A DNA stretch of 32,686 nucleotides from an uncultured Coriobacteriaceae bacterium (GTDB lineage Bacteria; Actinomycetota; Coriobacteriia; Coriobacteriales; Atopobiaceae), in the NCBI GenBank assembly GCA_902766835.1, contig CACXFC010000009.1, forward strand, positions 1-32,686, read 5' to 3'. This document shows, in pieces, positions 1 through 10,699 of this stretch. A model generated the notes under the pieces. The model was not told the DNA's origin. It searched no databases and worked only from the letters and a program-made list of their open reading frames with translations. Every line of letters starts with the position of its first letter. Positions within the stretch are counted from its first letter, which is position 1. Both the position numbers and the translations under genes were made by a program.

Positions 1-113
1 GCGCTCGGACAGCGCCGCCCTCCCGCCGCGCCTGCGCTCCTCGCATCCCGCGGAATTCGCTTTGGGCCACGCGCCCCGCGCCCGAGGCTCGTCCCCTCCC
101 CGTAGGAGGTCTG
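1..113. other. Left edge, no gene assigned
   Basis: I see no supported gene here. On the minus strand a reading frame beginning with a GTG near position 70 stays open to the window edge (it would begin MAQSEFRG), but no ribosome binding site sits at a sensible distance. It could be the start of a neighbouring gene or chance in GC-rich DNA. Confidence 0.3.
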
Positions 114-177
114 GGAAACTAAGGGACACGCCCTTTTTTGCCCCTTGGGGCAAAAAAGGGCGTGTCCCTTAGTTTCC
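114..177. repeat. Long palindrome A, copy 1
   Basis: This is a 64-bp inverted repeat with 31-bp perfectly complementary arms (114-144 and 147-177) around a central TT. The arms contain AACTAAGGGACACGCCC followed by T6GCCCC, and the mirror image on the other side. It starts 32 bp 3' of the stop codon of the minus-strand oxidoreductase. This copy carries the CTAAGGG variant, where copies 2, 3 and 5 have TTAAGGG, with the matching change in the other arm. Inside the stem the T-run precedes the GC tip and the A-run follows it on both strands, so there is no U-tract after the hairpin as in a standard intrinsic terminator. Confidence 0.95.
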
Positions 178-209
178 ACCGAGGTCAGTCCCCAGTGCAG
201 GTTGCGTCA

Positions 210-1880
210 TCAGTTGCTCTCGTCCTTGTGGGCTGCCATTACCCACTGGGCGCAGCGGATGCCGTCGGCTGCAGCGCTCATGATGCCGCCCGCATAGCCG
301 CCGCCTTCGCCACAGGGGAAGAGTCCGCGCGTACCCAGAGACTGTCCATCCTCGCCGCGCGTTACGCGCACCGGCGAGCTCGACCTCGTCTCAACACCGG
401 TCAGCACTGCCTCCGCTGCGTCAAAGCCGTGCAGCCTGCGGCCCATGAGCGGGATTGCCCCGCGCAGGGTTTCGGTGACGTATGCCGGCAGGCACCCGTC
501 GATGGCGCCCCAGGAAACGCCGCGCGGGTAGGTGGGCACCACGCTCGCTCCGGCGCTCGAGGGCTGGCTGGCCAGGAAGTCGCCCACCAGCTGCGCCGGT
601 GCCACATAGCCGCCGCCACCTGCGGCAAATGCCGCGCGCTCGCATGTGCGTTGCAACTCGACGCCGGCAAGCACGTCGTCTCCGGGAAGGTCCTCGGGCA
701 GCACGTTGGCAAGCAGTCCAGAGTTGGCATTGGTGCCCGCGCGGTCTGAGAGGCTCATGCCGTTGGTCACCACGCCGCCCTTCTCGCTTGCCGCAGCCAC
801 CACATACCCACCGGGACACATGCAGAAGCTGAAGGCGCTGCGGCCGTTGGGCAGATGCACCGCAAGCTTGTAGGGTGCGGCTCCCAGGCCGGGATGTCCG
901 GCGGCGGGGCCGTATTGGGCCTGGTCGATGGTACTCTGCAGATGCTCGATGCGCACGCCCATGGCGAAGGTTTTGCGCTCGAGCGTGACGCCACGAGCGC
1001 GAAGCAGCTGGTAGACGTCGCGAGCCGAGTGCCCGCAGGCGAGCACTACCTGTGATGCCGCAAGGCGTTCCTCGCGCATCAGCCCACTTTCCGTACGCGT
1101 CTCAAGCGTGGCGGAGCGCACCTTGCCCCCGGTCACGTCGATGTCGGTCATGCGCGTGCGCAGGCGCACCTCACCACCAAGCTCGCGAATGCGGGCAAGC
1201 ACGTTCTCCACCACCGTGGGGAGAATGTCGCTGCCCACGTGCGGCTTTGCGTCCCAGAGGATGCGCTCGGGCGCGCCTGCCGCAACGAGGGTCTCGAGGA
1301 TCAGGCGATGGCTGGGGCTTTTGGTGCCCGTGGCAAGCTTGCCATCCGAAAAGGTCCCGGCACCACCGAGGCCAAACTGGATGTTGCTCTCGGGGTCAAG
1401 CACACCGGTTTGGTTGAAGGTCTCGATGGCCTTCGTGCGCTCACGCGAGCCGTCGCCGCGCTCCACCAGAATGGGCGCGTAGCCGGCCTCGGCCAGGGCG
1501 AGGGCGCAGAAGAGGCCCGCGCATCCGGCGCCCACGACTATCGGCCGCTCGTCGGAGGGTGCGCCTAGAGCCTGGGGCCACGAGATCGTCTGTGCGTCAA
1601 CCTGTCGCACCTGCTTGCCCACACGACGCTTGCGAAGCTTCTGCAGCAGTGCGCGCTCAGCGTTACCGCCTCCGCGCAGGGCAACCCGTGCGGTGCAGGT
1701 GAGGTGCACGTCCGACCTCTTTCGCGCATCAATCGAGCGTTTGCGCAGCTCAAGCGATGCGATGTCGTCGGGGGCAAGGTGCAGCATGCGCCGAACTGCG
1801 CCACGCACCGCCCGAAGCTCGGCGGCGTCGGTGCCGTCGAGCGCGTTCAAGCCCACTGAGATGTTGCTCACTTCGATCAT
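210..1880 (-). CDS. FAD-dependent dehydrogenase, COG2509-like
   Basis: A 556-residue NAD(P)/FAD-dependent oxidoreductase of the uncharacterised COG2509 type. About 110 residues of N-terminal domain precede a dinucleotide-binding motif (VVGAGCAGLFCALALAEAG) and an acidic strand end (LVERG). A glycine-rich segment (FGLGGAGTFSDGKL) and a C-terminal FAD-contacting region (LFPCGEGGGYAGGIMSAA) are typical of the family. I chose the start at 1880 because its ATG overlaps the TGA of the upstream flavoprotein in an ATGA arrangement, which indicates translational coupling. A longer frame up to 1937 lies inside that gene and is unlikely to be used. Substrate and pathway are unknown. The coupling suggests the two flavoproteins are made together. 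Confidence 0.9.
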   Translation of the reverse strand: MIEVSNISVGLNALDGTDAAELRAVRGAVRRMLHLAPDDIASLELRKRSIDARKRSDVHLTCTARVALRGGGNAERALLQKLRKRRVGKQVRQVDAQTISWPQALGAPSDERPIVVGAGCAGLFCALALAEAGYAPILVERGDGSRERTKAIETFNQTGVLDPESNIQFGLGGAGTFSDGKLATGTKSPSHRLILETLVAAGAPERILWDAKPHVGSDILPTVVENVLARIRELGGEVRLRTRMTDIDVTGGKVRSATLETRTESGLMREERLAASQVVLACGHSARDVYQLLRARGVTLERKTFAMGVRIEHLQSTIDQAQYGPAAGHPGLGAAPYKLAVHLPNGRSAFSFCMCPGGYVVAAASEKGGVVTNGMSLSDRAGTNANSGLLANVLPEDLPGDDVLAGVELQRTCERAAFAAGGGGYVAPAQLVGDFLASQPSSAGASVVPTYPRGVSWGAIDGCLPAYVTETLRGAIPLMGRRLHGFDAAEAVLTGVETRSSSPVRVTRGEDGQSLGTRGLFPCGEGGGYAGGIMSAAADGIRCAQWVMAAHKDESN

Positions 1881-3217
1881 GAGAGGGCCCACTTCGCCGC
1901 GGCTTCTCCGGCTACCATGCCACTCTTCCAGGCCCATGCCAGGTTGAACCCGCCGCAGTCGGCGTCCACGTTTAGCGCCTCGCCGCAGGCGAAGAGCCAG
2001 GGGTGCTGACGCGAGGCAAGCGTTGCGGGGTCAAACTGGCTGGTAAGGAGCCCGCCGCGCGTAACCTGCGCACGTTCGACCTCCGCAGGGCCCACCACTA
2101 CAAAAGGAAGTGCCTTCACAAGCTTGATGAGCGCCTCCGAGGGCGTGGCGGGAGCGTCGTGCTCGGGCCACTCCACGTGCCACAGCTCGCGTGCTAGCCT
2201 CTCAAGCTGGATAGCAATCGCCGGGTCGAGCACGCCGTCAAGGCATCCCGTCTCAAAGCTGCCGCGCGCGAACTGGTCCACCAGCTGCTGCAGCTCGGAC
2301 TTGTTGAGGTCGGGCACCAGGTCAAGTTCCACCAGGTCACCCGGCTCGGCGCGGCGCGAGAGGTCGAAGGTCACGATGCCCGAGATGCCATAGTCGCGGA
2401 ACAGCACCTCGCCGCGCTCCTGCCAGCTGGGGAAGAAGGAGTCCTTCTTGGTGAGGAGCGCCTTCACGTGAGCCCGACGCCCGTCCAGGGCGGCTAGCGG
2501 AGAGTCCTCGCAGGCGAGTGGGCAGAGCACCGGCGTGCGTGGCGCGGTTGCCAGCCCGAGGTTGCCCAGGAAGGGTGTGGCCTCGCCGCCAGATGCGATG
2601 ATGACGGTGCGCGACCCAGGCATAAGATAGAGCGATTCAAGCGGCAGGGTGTGCACCACCTCTGCCAGACCGGCGGGTTCGTTCTTGCTTTTCGCTGGGT
2701 CGTAGTGGAGCTCGGGCCCATGCGTGCCAACATGTTCGGGCGCTATCCAGCTCGCGTCCTGAAACTCGCGTGCTGGGGCCAGCACAACGCCTGCCTTGCG
2801 CGCGCGAGCCAAAAGCACGTTGCGCACGCTGGCCGCCTGGCGGCTCACGGGGTAGAGGCGATCGTCCTCCAAGCACCAGCGCATGCCGCAATCGCGGAAG
2901 AATCCCAGTACGTCGTCGAGCCAGCGAGACCCGCAGACCTCGGCCACGAACTGTGGATCGTTGAACCTGCGGGGATCGAGGCTGATGTTGGCAAAGTTGC
3001 AGCGCCCGTTGCCAGTGGCAAGGATAGAGCGGCCGCATTCCAGGTCGCGCTCCAGCACCACCACCGAGGCGCCTGCCTCGGCTGCGCTGATGGCGGCCGC
3101 AAGTCCTGCCGCGCCGCCGCCCACCACCGTCACGTCGCAGTCGTCGGGTGTCTGTATCTCTGCTGCCTTACGCAGCAGGCGCTCACGCTGGGCGGCGCGA
3201 GATTCCTTCTTTGCCAT
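1877..3217 (-). CDS. BaiN/HI0933-family flavoprotein
   Basis: A 446-residue FAD-binding oxidoreductase of the HI0933-like family, often named aminoacetone oxidase or BaiN/RdsA family. Visible signatures are the N-terminal Rossmann motif VVGGGAAGLAAAISAAEAG (about residues 31-49), the family hallmark GNGRCNFAN, and a C-terminal block ending in GEALNVDADCGGFNLAWAW that closes over FAD. A clear AGGAGG ribosome binding site lies 5 bases upstream of the ATG. The gene is first in a two-gene unit and overlaps the next gene by four bases. BaiN of Clostridium scindens is linked to bile-acid 7-dehydroxylation, but most relatives are uncharacterised and nothing else of a bai operon is visible. I therefore do not assign that role. 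Confidence 0.92.
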   Translation of the reverse strand: MAKKESRAAQRERLLRKAAEIQTPDDCDVTVVGGGAAGLAAAISAAEAGASVVVLERDLECGRSILATGNGRCNFANISLDPRRFNDPQFVAEVCGSRWLDDVLGFFRDCGMRWCLEDDRLYPVSRQAASVRNVLLARARKAGVVLAPAREFQDASWIAPEHVGTHGPELHYDPAKSKNEPAGLAEVVHTLPLESLYLMPGSRTVIIASGGEATPFLGNLGLATAPRTPVLCPLACEDSPLAALDGRRAHVKALLTKKDSFFPSWQERGEVLFRDYGISGIVTFDLSRRAEPGDLVELDLVPDLNKSELQQLVDQFARGSFETGCLDGVLDPAIAIQLERLARELWHVEWPEHDAPATPSEALIKLVKALPFVVVGPAEVERAQVTRGGLLTSQFDPATLASRQHPWLFACGEALNVDADCGGFNLAWAWKSGMVAGEAAAKWALS

Positions 3218-3243
3218 TGAAGCCTCCTGTCATTCGGCCATCG

Positions 3244-3249
3244 ATTGTA
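3244..3249 (-). promoter_or_regulatory. Candidate -10 for the flavoprotein pair
   Basis: On the minus strand TACAAT lies 26 bases upstream of the ATG at 3217, a good -10 match at a plausible distance. I cannot find a convincing -35 at 16-18 bases, so this is a weak call. Confidence 0.35.
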
Positions 3250-3291
3250 CCGCAGGGGTGTGAGGTGCTACGTTCCGAAGTCAGAGGGCAT

Positions 3292-3452
3292 TTCATGACG
3301 GAGAAACCGCATTAGTGAGTAGTTCGATCTTCATTGAGTGGCCAACAGGGTCATATGCCTTCATGCGAACAGCGCTTTTGTCAGCAAGAGTACGACCGTG
3401 GATGACGCTGTCCGCGTATGACCACTCACTAACGCGGTTTCCCCGCCATGAA
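3292..3452 (-). repeat. 161-bp inverted-repeat element (MITE-like or structured RNA)
   Basis: Two 32-bp arms (3292-3323 and 3421-3452) are inverted copies with four differences and enclose 97 bp. All four differences are transitions of one kind. If the region is transcribed from the minus strand, every one becomes a G-U wobble pair. From the plus strand they would be A-C mismatches. The loop contains a reading frame with a YDPVGHSMKIE stretch that faintly resembles the end of a glyoxalase/VOC domain. The element sits between the mrp terminator and the promoter of the flavoprotein pair. It could be a decayed miniature transposable element or a minus-strand structured RNA. No clear target-site duplication is visible. 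Confidence 0.75.
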
Positions 3453-3490
3453 GTACGTGCATTGTTCGCAAACGCCCCAAGCGCCAGACA

Positions 3491-3538
3491 CAAGAAAGGC
3501 CCGGGCGCAGCTGGTCTCAGACCGCCCACGCCCGGGCC
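3491..3538 (-). terminator. Intrinsic terminator of mrp
   Basis: A 10-bp perfect stem GGCCCGGGCG/CGCCCGGGCC (3498-3507 and 3529-3538) lies 24 bp beyond the mrp stop. Read on the minus strand it is followed by TTTCTTG, a short U-rich tail. Confidence 0.8.
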
Positions 3539-3561
3539 CGTGCATTGCGTGTGCGTAGTGA

Positions 3562-4422
3562 CTACGCTTGTGCGTCGTGCTCGGTGATGATGGCCACGGC
3601 GTCGGGGAGCATGCCCTCGGGGAGGCCCAGCTCGATGATGCCCTTGTCGCAGGCCTCGGCGATCTTGGGGTCAATGGGCAGCTGGCCGAGCATGTCGATG
3701 CCGTAGAGCAGGCAGGTCTCGCCGGCGCGGCTGGGGCCAAACAGCTGGTGGCGCTTGCCGCAGTCGGGGCACTTGAAGTAGGCCATGTTCTCCACCAGGC
3801 CTACCACGGGAATGTCCATCATGGCAGCCATGTTGACGGCCTTGCCCACCACCATCTGCACCAGGTCCTGCGGCGTGGAGACGATCAGCACGCCCTCGAT
3901 GGGCAGGCTCTGGAACACGGTCAGCGCCACGTCGCCCGTTCCGGGAGGCATGTCAACCAGCAGGTAGTCGATGTCGCCCCACATGGTCTGCTCGTAGAAC
4001 TGCTGCAGCGCGTTGGCCAGCACCGGTCCGCGCCAGACGACGGGGTCGGTCTCGTTCTCAAGCACGAGGTTGGTGCTCATCATCTTGATGCCGGTCGAGC
4101 TGGTGACGGGCAGAATCATGTCGTTTGCGCCTTTGGCACGCTCGTTGGACAGGCCGAACATCTTGGGGATGGACGGGCCGGTGATGTCACCGTCAAGGAT
4201 GGCCACCTTGTAGCCGGCGCGCTGCAGCTCGATGGCAAGAATGCCGGTGACCAGCGACTTTCCTACGCCGCCCTTGCCCGAGACAACACCCAGCACATGC
4301 TTGATGTTGGAGTACTCGTTGGTCTGGAACTGCGTGGGACCCTGATGCTGCGGGGCGGCGTGGCCCTGCTTGCGTGAGGCCTCGAACTCGCGGCGGATGG
4401 CCTCTTCTTCCTCTGGTGTCAT
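3562..4422 (-). CDS. mrp: Mrp/NBP35-type Fe-S carrier P-loop ATPase
   Basis: A 286-residue cytosolic ATPase of the Mrp/ApbC/NBP35 family, which binds and transfers iron-sulfur clusters to apo-proteins. The deviant Walker A motif GKGGVGKS is at residues 49-56, a Walker B-like segment (LLVDMPPGTGD) follows, and the cluster-binding CxxC pair is C218 and C221 (KCPDCGKRHQLFG). Length is normal for the short form without the N-terminal DUF59 domain. The start is ATG at 4422, preceded by a GGAGAGGGGAAG purine stretch. A longer frame to 4611 would add 63 unconserved residues. It appears monocistronic, with its own terminator. Confidence 0.93.
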   Translation of the reverse strand: MTPEEEEAIRREFEASRKQGHAAPQHQGPTQFQTNEYSNIKHVLGVVSGKGGVGKSLVTGILAIELQRAGYKVAILDGDITGPSIPKMFGLSNERAKGANDMILPVTSSTGIKMMSTNLVLENETDPVVWRGPVLANALQQFYEQTMWGDIDYLLVDMPPGTGDVALTVFQSLPIEGVLIVSTPQDLVQMVVGKAVNMAAMMDIPVVGLVENMAYFKCPDCGKRHQLFGPSRAGETCLLYGIDMLGQLPIDPKIAEACDKGIIELGLPEGMLPDAVAIITEHDAQA

Positions 4423-4587
4423 TGCTTCCCCTCTCCTGAAGGCGCCGCCACGGGGGCTGGCCCCTCCTCTACACATTGCAACGCACATGATTCTACCCAA
4501 ATACCGACAGAATGGGAGCGCGCCCGCGCCGAGCCCCTTTGGCGGCAAGACGCGCGGGGCAGCATGCGATGAGGCCTGGCCCCAACG

Positions 4588-4593
4588 TATACT
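4588..4593 (+). promoter_or_regulatory. Candidate -10 for small lipoprotein gene
   Basis: TATACT lies 38 bases upstream of the ATG at 4632, in the gap between the divergent mrp and lipoprotein genes. No good -35 is visible at 17 bases (TGCGAT), so the call rests on the -10 alone. Confidence 0.4.
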
Positions 4594-4631
4594 ATTCGGT
4601 GTTGCGGGCAATCGACGAGGGAAAGAGTGCC

Positions 4632-5249
4632 ATGGGAAACGTGCGTGCTATGAGACGTGCCGCTCTGTGTGGGGCGCTGTCGGTGGCGCTGCTGGCTGGC
4701 TGCGGGGCAGCTGCGGAGCCTGCTGCGCAGAGCGAGCAGCCGGCGCAGGAGGTGCAGCAGCAAGCTACCCTTGGTGCGCAGGTGGCCGATGCGTTCAAGG
4801 CTGTGCTGGCCAATCCCTCATCCATCGACTTCGCCGCGGAAGGCGATGCGCTGAAGTATTGCTACGCGCTGGTGAATATGAATGAGGACGGCATTCCCGA
4901 GCTTTTGCTGGCACGCCAGGGGAGTGAGACCGACTGGTTCTGCCGGGTGCTTACCTTCGAGCAGAGCGTTGGGCAGGCGGTGCTTGTGGGCGAGCCCTTC
5001 AGGTACACCACGTCCTCCGAGGCCCTGTACAACGCCAAGGACATGCACGGCCTGGCGCGCGCTACTGTGGTGGGGGAGCAGCTGGTGGTTGAGGAGCTGA
5101 GGATCCAAGAAGGGCAGTTGGCGGTCGCGCAAGTTGGCTCCTTTGCCGTGGCCGAGCCTCCGCAGCTAGGTGAAGCGACGGGCTCGGCGATAACGTTTTT
5201 GGACGCCACGGACATCAGGCCGGTCGAGTGCCTGCGTCAGTTGGGATAG
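4632..5249 (+). CDS. Small lipoprotein, function unknown
   Basis: A 205-residue predicted lipoprotein. After a basic start (MGNVRAMRR) and a hydrophobic stretch comes the lipobox LLAG-C with the lipidated cysteine at residue 24, then a low-complexity Ala/Glu/Gln linker. The mature domain contains NMNEDGIPELLL, a DxNxDGxxEL-like calcium-loop motif found in many secreted proteins of Gram-positive bacteria. I do not recognise the rest. The start at 4632 is chosen because it gives a proper signal peptide and has GAGGGAAAGAG just upstream. A frame opening at 4512 would bury the signal peptide. Likely anchored on the outer face of the membrane. Confidence 0.8.
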   Translation: MGNVRAMRRAALCGALSVALLAGCGAAAEPAAQSEQPAQEVQQQATLGAQVADAFKAVLANPSSIDFAAEGDALKYCYALVNMNEDGIPELLLARQGSETDWFCRVLTFEQSVGQAVLVGEPFRYTTSSEALYNAKDMHGLARATVVGEQLVVEELRIQEGQLAVAQVGSFAVAEPPQLGEATGSAITFLDATDIRPVECLRQLG

Positions 5250-5320
5250 GGCCATCGGGGGCGCGGGTCACGTAGGAGTTGGCCTTCGTTGAGGATGGAT
5301 GCGCAGCGGAAGGGTTGCAA

Positions 5321-6523
5321 ATGGGAAACATCATCAGCTATGCGCGCGAGGCGCAGGACACCTTTGCCGAGCGGCCGTTCTGCCGCGTTGATGCGCTCTG
5401 CCTGGCATGGCTTGCCTACCTGCGCCTGCCTCAGGAGCTTGGGGTTGGTACCCGAGCTGGCGTGCGCCTGGTCGACCTCTGCGACGAGCGCCTGATACCG
5501 GCAATGACTTCCAGCCTGCATGATGCGGAAAGCTCGCGCGAGCTGCTCGTAGCCATGGCAGCCTCGCCGCGCTTTGCCAATGTGCGCGCCTGCCTGCATG
5601 TGGCCGAGACGGACGAATCCGAGGCCATGCAGTTCGCCGCCACCACCTTTGTGCTGCCCGAGGGCGCGGGGTCGTGCATCACGTTTCGTGGCACCGACAA
5701 CACGCTTCTGGGCTGGAAGGAGAACATGCACTTCGTCTGCATGCGCGCCATCCCTGCCCAGCGCCGTGCGGTTGCCTATGTGGAGCAGACGGTCGAAGAG
5801 CTAGGCGGGACCATATGGGTGAGCGGACACTCCAAGGGTGGCGCGCTGGGCGTCTATGCGTGCGGCATGGCCCGCGAGGAGATTCAGGCGCAGATTGACT
5901 GCTGCTACTGCTTCGATGGCCCGGGCATGAGCCCCCAGGTACGCAAGGACGCTTCCTGGCACGATGGCGTGGTGGTGATTAAGGTGGTGCCGCGCGCCTC
6001 GCTGGTGGGCATGCTCTTCGAGCGCAGCCAGCAGGAGCTGGTGGTGGTGAGCAGCTCGGCCGAGGGGGTCATGCAGCACGCGCCTTTTTCGTGGGAGGTG
6101 CGCGGGGGCGACTTCGTCGGGGTGCAGGGCCTGGACTACGACGCCTGGAAGCTGTCGCAGCGCGTGAACGACTGGCTGGAGGCCATGGCCCCTGCGGAAC
6201 GCGAGGACTTCTCGGGCCTCCTGTCCTGGCTGATCGACGTGACGGGAGAGCCTTCGTTCTCGGCACTGCTGCGACGTTGGTCGCTGAATGCCAAGGCGAT
6301 GCGGGCGGCGCTGGAGGCGGCTCCCGCGGGAGACCGCGAGCTCTTTGGGCGCGTGATGGACGACCTGGTGGCAACCGTGCTTCTGGGGTCGCGGCGCGAG
6401 CTGGGACTGGAGGACGACGACACTCCGAAGGGGAGCGCCGGTGCCGCGGCACGCAAGCTTGAGGACCTGACGGCAAAGGTGAACGACCGCCTGTCAAAGC
6501 TGGACCGGCTGACGGGACGCTAA
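5321..6523 (+). CDS. DUF2974 (Mbeg1-like) lipase-fold hydrolase
   Basis: A 400-residue alpha/beta-hydrolase-like protein of the DUF2974/Mbeg1-like family. The N-terminus MGNIISYAREAQDTFAERPF and the segment FRGTDNTLLGWKE are family signatures. The nucleophile elbow GHSKGG places the likely catalytic serine at residue 171. I see no signal peptide, so it is probably cytosolic. ATG 5321 was chosen over an upstream TTG at 5279 because conserved sequence begins there and GGAAGGG precedes it. Substrate is unknown. The family is common in Firmicutes and Coriobacteriia. It follows the small lipoprotein by about 70 bp and ends 16 bp before palindrome copy 2. Confidence 0.85.
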   Translation: MGNIISYAREAQDTFAERPFCRVDALCLAWLAYLRLPQELGVGTRAGVRLVDLCDERLIPAMTSSLHDAESSRELLVAMAASPRFANVRACLHVAETDESEAMQFAATTFVLPEGAGSCITFRGTDNTLLGWKENMHFVCMRAIPAQRRAVAYVEQTVEELGGTIWVSGHSKGGALGVYACGMAREEIQAQIDCCYCFDGPGMSPQVRKDASWHDGVVVIKVVPRASLVGMLFERSQQELVVVSSSAEGVMQHAPFSWEVRGGDFVGVQGLDYDAWKLSQRVNDWLEAMAPAEREDFSGLLSWLIDVTGEPSFSALLRRWSLNAKAMRAALEAAPAGDRELFGRVMDDLVATVLLGSRRELGLEDDDTPKGSAGAAARKLEDLTAKVNDRLSKLDRLTGR

Positions 6524-6539
6524 TGCGATGGTGCAGGTT

Positions 6540-6605
6540 GGGGCAATTAAGGGACACGCCCTTTTTGCCCCGCTGGGCAAAAAGGGCGTGTCCCTTAATT
6601 GCCCC
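6540..6605. repeat. Long palindrome A, copy 2
   Basis: A 66-bp inverted repeat with 31-bp perfect arms (6540-6570 and 6575-6605) and a CGCT loop. The T-run and A-run are one base shorter (T5/A5) than in the other copies, and both arms changed together. The arms carry AATTAAGGGACACGCCC. It lies 16 bp after the hydrolase stop and 32 bp before the lipoprotein start. Confidence 0.95.
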
Positions 6606-6637
6606 TTACTACCGTTGCGAAGGGAAGGAACGAACAG

Positions 6638-7597
6638 ATGAGGCAGGGTAGAGGCCGTAAAGGTACGAGCGCACAGACGATGCTGGGTTGCGTACTCGCG
6701 TTGCTGCTGATGGGCGGTTGCGGCGCTAAGCCTGCCGATAGCTCTGGCCAAACGGCGGTCTCTGCAGGGGAGGAAACTGCTGCCGAAGAGCAGGCCCCTG
6801 CCGAGGAGGTGCAGCCTGCCAAGAAGGAGACCGACCCTGTTCTGAGCGCGTGCGAGGCCGAGACGCGCGAGTACTTGGAGAACCTCGACCAGCATCATGC
6901 CGAGCGTCGCGCGCCGTTCGAGGAGATGGGCTGGCAGACCTTCGAGGGAACGGTGGTCATTATGGGCGGGGAGGACGTGTGTGCTCTCTCGGGTGTGCCC
7001 ATCACTGCCAACGGCGAGTCCTGCGCACAGGAATGGCGCAACGCGCAATATGTATTCCTCAAGTTTGACCAACCAACCGAGGTACGTGACGTTCTGATTG
7101 CCGATGACCACATCACCGGTGTCTACGATTACGTGTGCATCGGGCGCAACGACTACGGCTCCTCGTCGGTTGACCAGTGGCGCGAGTATGAGGGCAAGCG
7201 CATCTGTGTGACGAGCTCGCTTGTTGGCATGTCGAGCGGTGTCGACCTGCTCGCATGGCCCTCGCTCGACAGCGCCATGCTGCTCTACCGGGTGCGTACC
7301 TCCACGGTGGAGCAGATGCTCGACCACGACTTCAACACGAAGTACTTCTACGTTGACGTGCCGGATAGCTGGGCGGATGAGAGCTGGCAGGTGGAGAAGG
7401 TCGACGAGTTCACCTACAACTTCACGCAGACGGCAGATGGACAGGGGAGTGCCACCATCACGGGAGGCAATGGCCTGCAGGAGGGCTTTGAGATTCTGGG
7501 CACCGTAGACTCCGACGGTGGCCTCCTGTTGAAGCAGGAAGGCGATGGCTTCTTCGGTGAGGGCAAGGCGCAGGTCTCTGTGCGCTCGTACCTGTAG
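6638..7597 (+). CDS. Hypothetical lipoprotein between two palindromes
   Basis: A 319-residue predicted lipoprotein. A basic N-terminus (MRQGRGRKGTS) and hydrophobic core lead to lipobox LMGG-C with the modified cysteine at residue 28, then an acidic, Ala/Glu/Pro-rich linker. The mature part has a two-part appearance. A segment around residues 95-150 (TFEGTVVIMGGEDVC) is followed by a similar-sized one (YEGKRICVTSSLVGM). Both look like small beta domains, but I do not recognise the family. ATG 6638 is supported by AAGGGAAGGAA upstream and by signal-peptide placement. A longer frame from 6599 would begin inside the palindrome. The gene is bracketed by palindrome copies 2 and 3. Confidence 0.75.
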   Translation: MRQGRGRKGTSAQTMLGCVLALLLMGGCGAKPADSSGQTAVSAGEETAAEEQAPAEEVQPAKKETDPVLSACEAETREYLENLDQHHAERRAPFEEMGWQTFEGTVVIMGGEDVCALSGVPITANGESCAQEWRNAQYVFLKFDQPTEVRDVLIADDHITGVYDYVCIGRNDYGSSSVDQWREYEGKRICVTSSLVGMSSGVDLLAWPSLDSAMLLYRVRTSTVEQMLDHDFNTKYFYVDVPDSWADESWQVEKVDEFTYNFTQTADGQGSATITGGNGLQEGFEILGTVDSDGGLLLKQEGDGFFGEGKAQVSVRSYL

Positions 7598-7611
7598 AGC
7601 AGGCCAATGTG

Positions 7612-7675
7612 GGCAATTAAGGGACACGCCCTTTTTTGCCCCGCGGGGCAAAAAAAGGCGTGTCCCTTAATTGCC
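7612..7675. repeat. Long palindrome A, copy 3
   Basis: A 64-bp inverted repeat with 32-bp arms meeting at a central GC, and a single mismatch (C7631 opposite A7656, a G-to-A change that makes A7 instead of A6). The arms contain AATTAAGGGACACGCC. It begins 14 bp after the lipoprotein stop. Confidence 0.95.
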
Positions 7676-7689
7676 ATCTATAGGAGACA

Positions 7690-7709
7690 GGGCGATACCC
7701 CTTTGAAAC
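7690..7709. repeat. Module B repeat, copy 1
   Basis: GGGCGATACCCCTTTGAAAC. Read on the minus strand it gives TTTCAAAGGGG-TATCG-CCC, the same arrangement as 23521-23541 except that the 5-base loop is inverted. It lies 14 bp from palindrome copy 3, on the same relative side as the copy next to palindrome 4. Confidence 0.65.
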
Positions 7710-7755
7710 GTGCGCCTTAGGCGAACGGGTTGTGGCTGCCGTGTGATTGAAAAAT

Positions 7756-7769
7756 AGAACACTTGTTCT
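7756..7769. promoter_or_regulatory. LexA/SOS box of uvrA
   Basis: AGAACACTTGTTCT is a 14-bp inverted repeat matching the Gram-positive/actinobacterial LexA pattern GAAC-N4-GTTC. It overlaps the -35 element of the uvrA promoter, where a bound repressor would block transcription. uvrA is a classical SOS gene. Confidence 0.8.
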
Positions 7770-7791
7770 TCGATGGATATGGGGTTAAACT
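7763..7791 (+). promoter_or_regulatory. uvrA promoter
   Basis: A -35 TTGTTC (7763-7768) and -10 TAAACT (7786-7791) are separated by exactly 17 bp, 33 bp upstream of the uvrA ATG. The -35 is inside the LexA-type box. Confidence 0.65.
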
Positions 7792-7824
7792 AGTACCTCA
7801 CGCTAGACTCTGTTGGGAGGCCCC

Positions 7825-10698
<2,874 letters not shown>

Positions 10699-10699
10699 C

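Noticed and set aside
3293-3529. 78-residue minus-strand frame with a VOC-like tail
   Set aside because: It runs through the mrp terminator and both arms of the inverted repeat and has no ribosome binding site. At most it is a remnant.
7813-7824. TTG start four codons upstream for uvrA
   Set aside because: It has no ribosome binding site, while the ATG at 7825 has GGGAGG just upstream and begins the conserved sequence.
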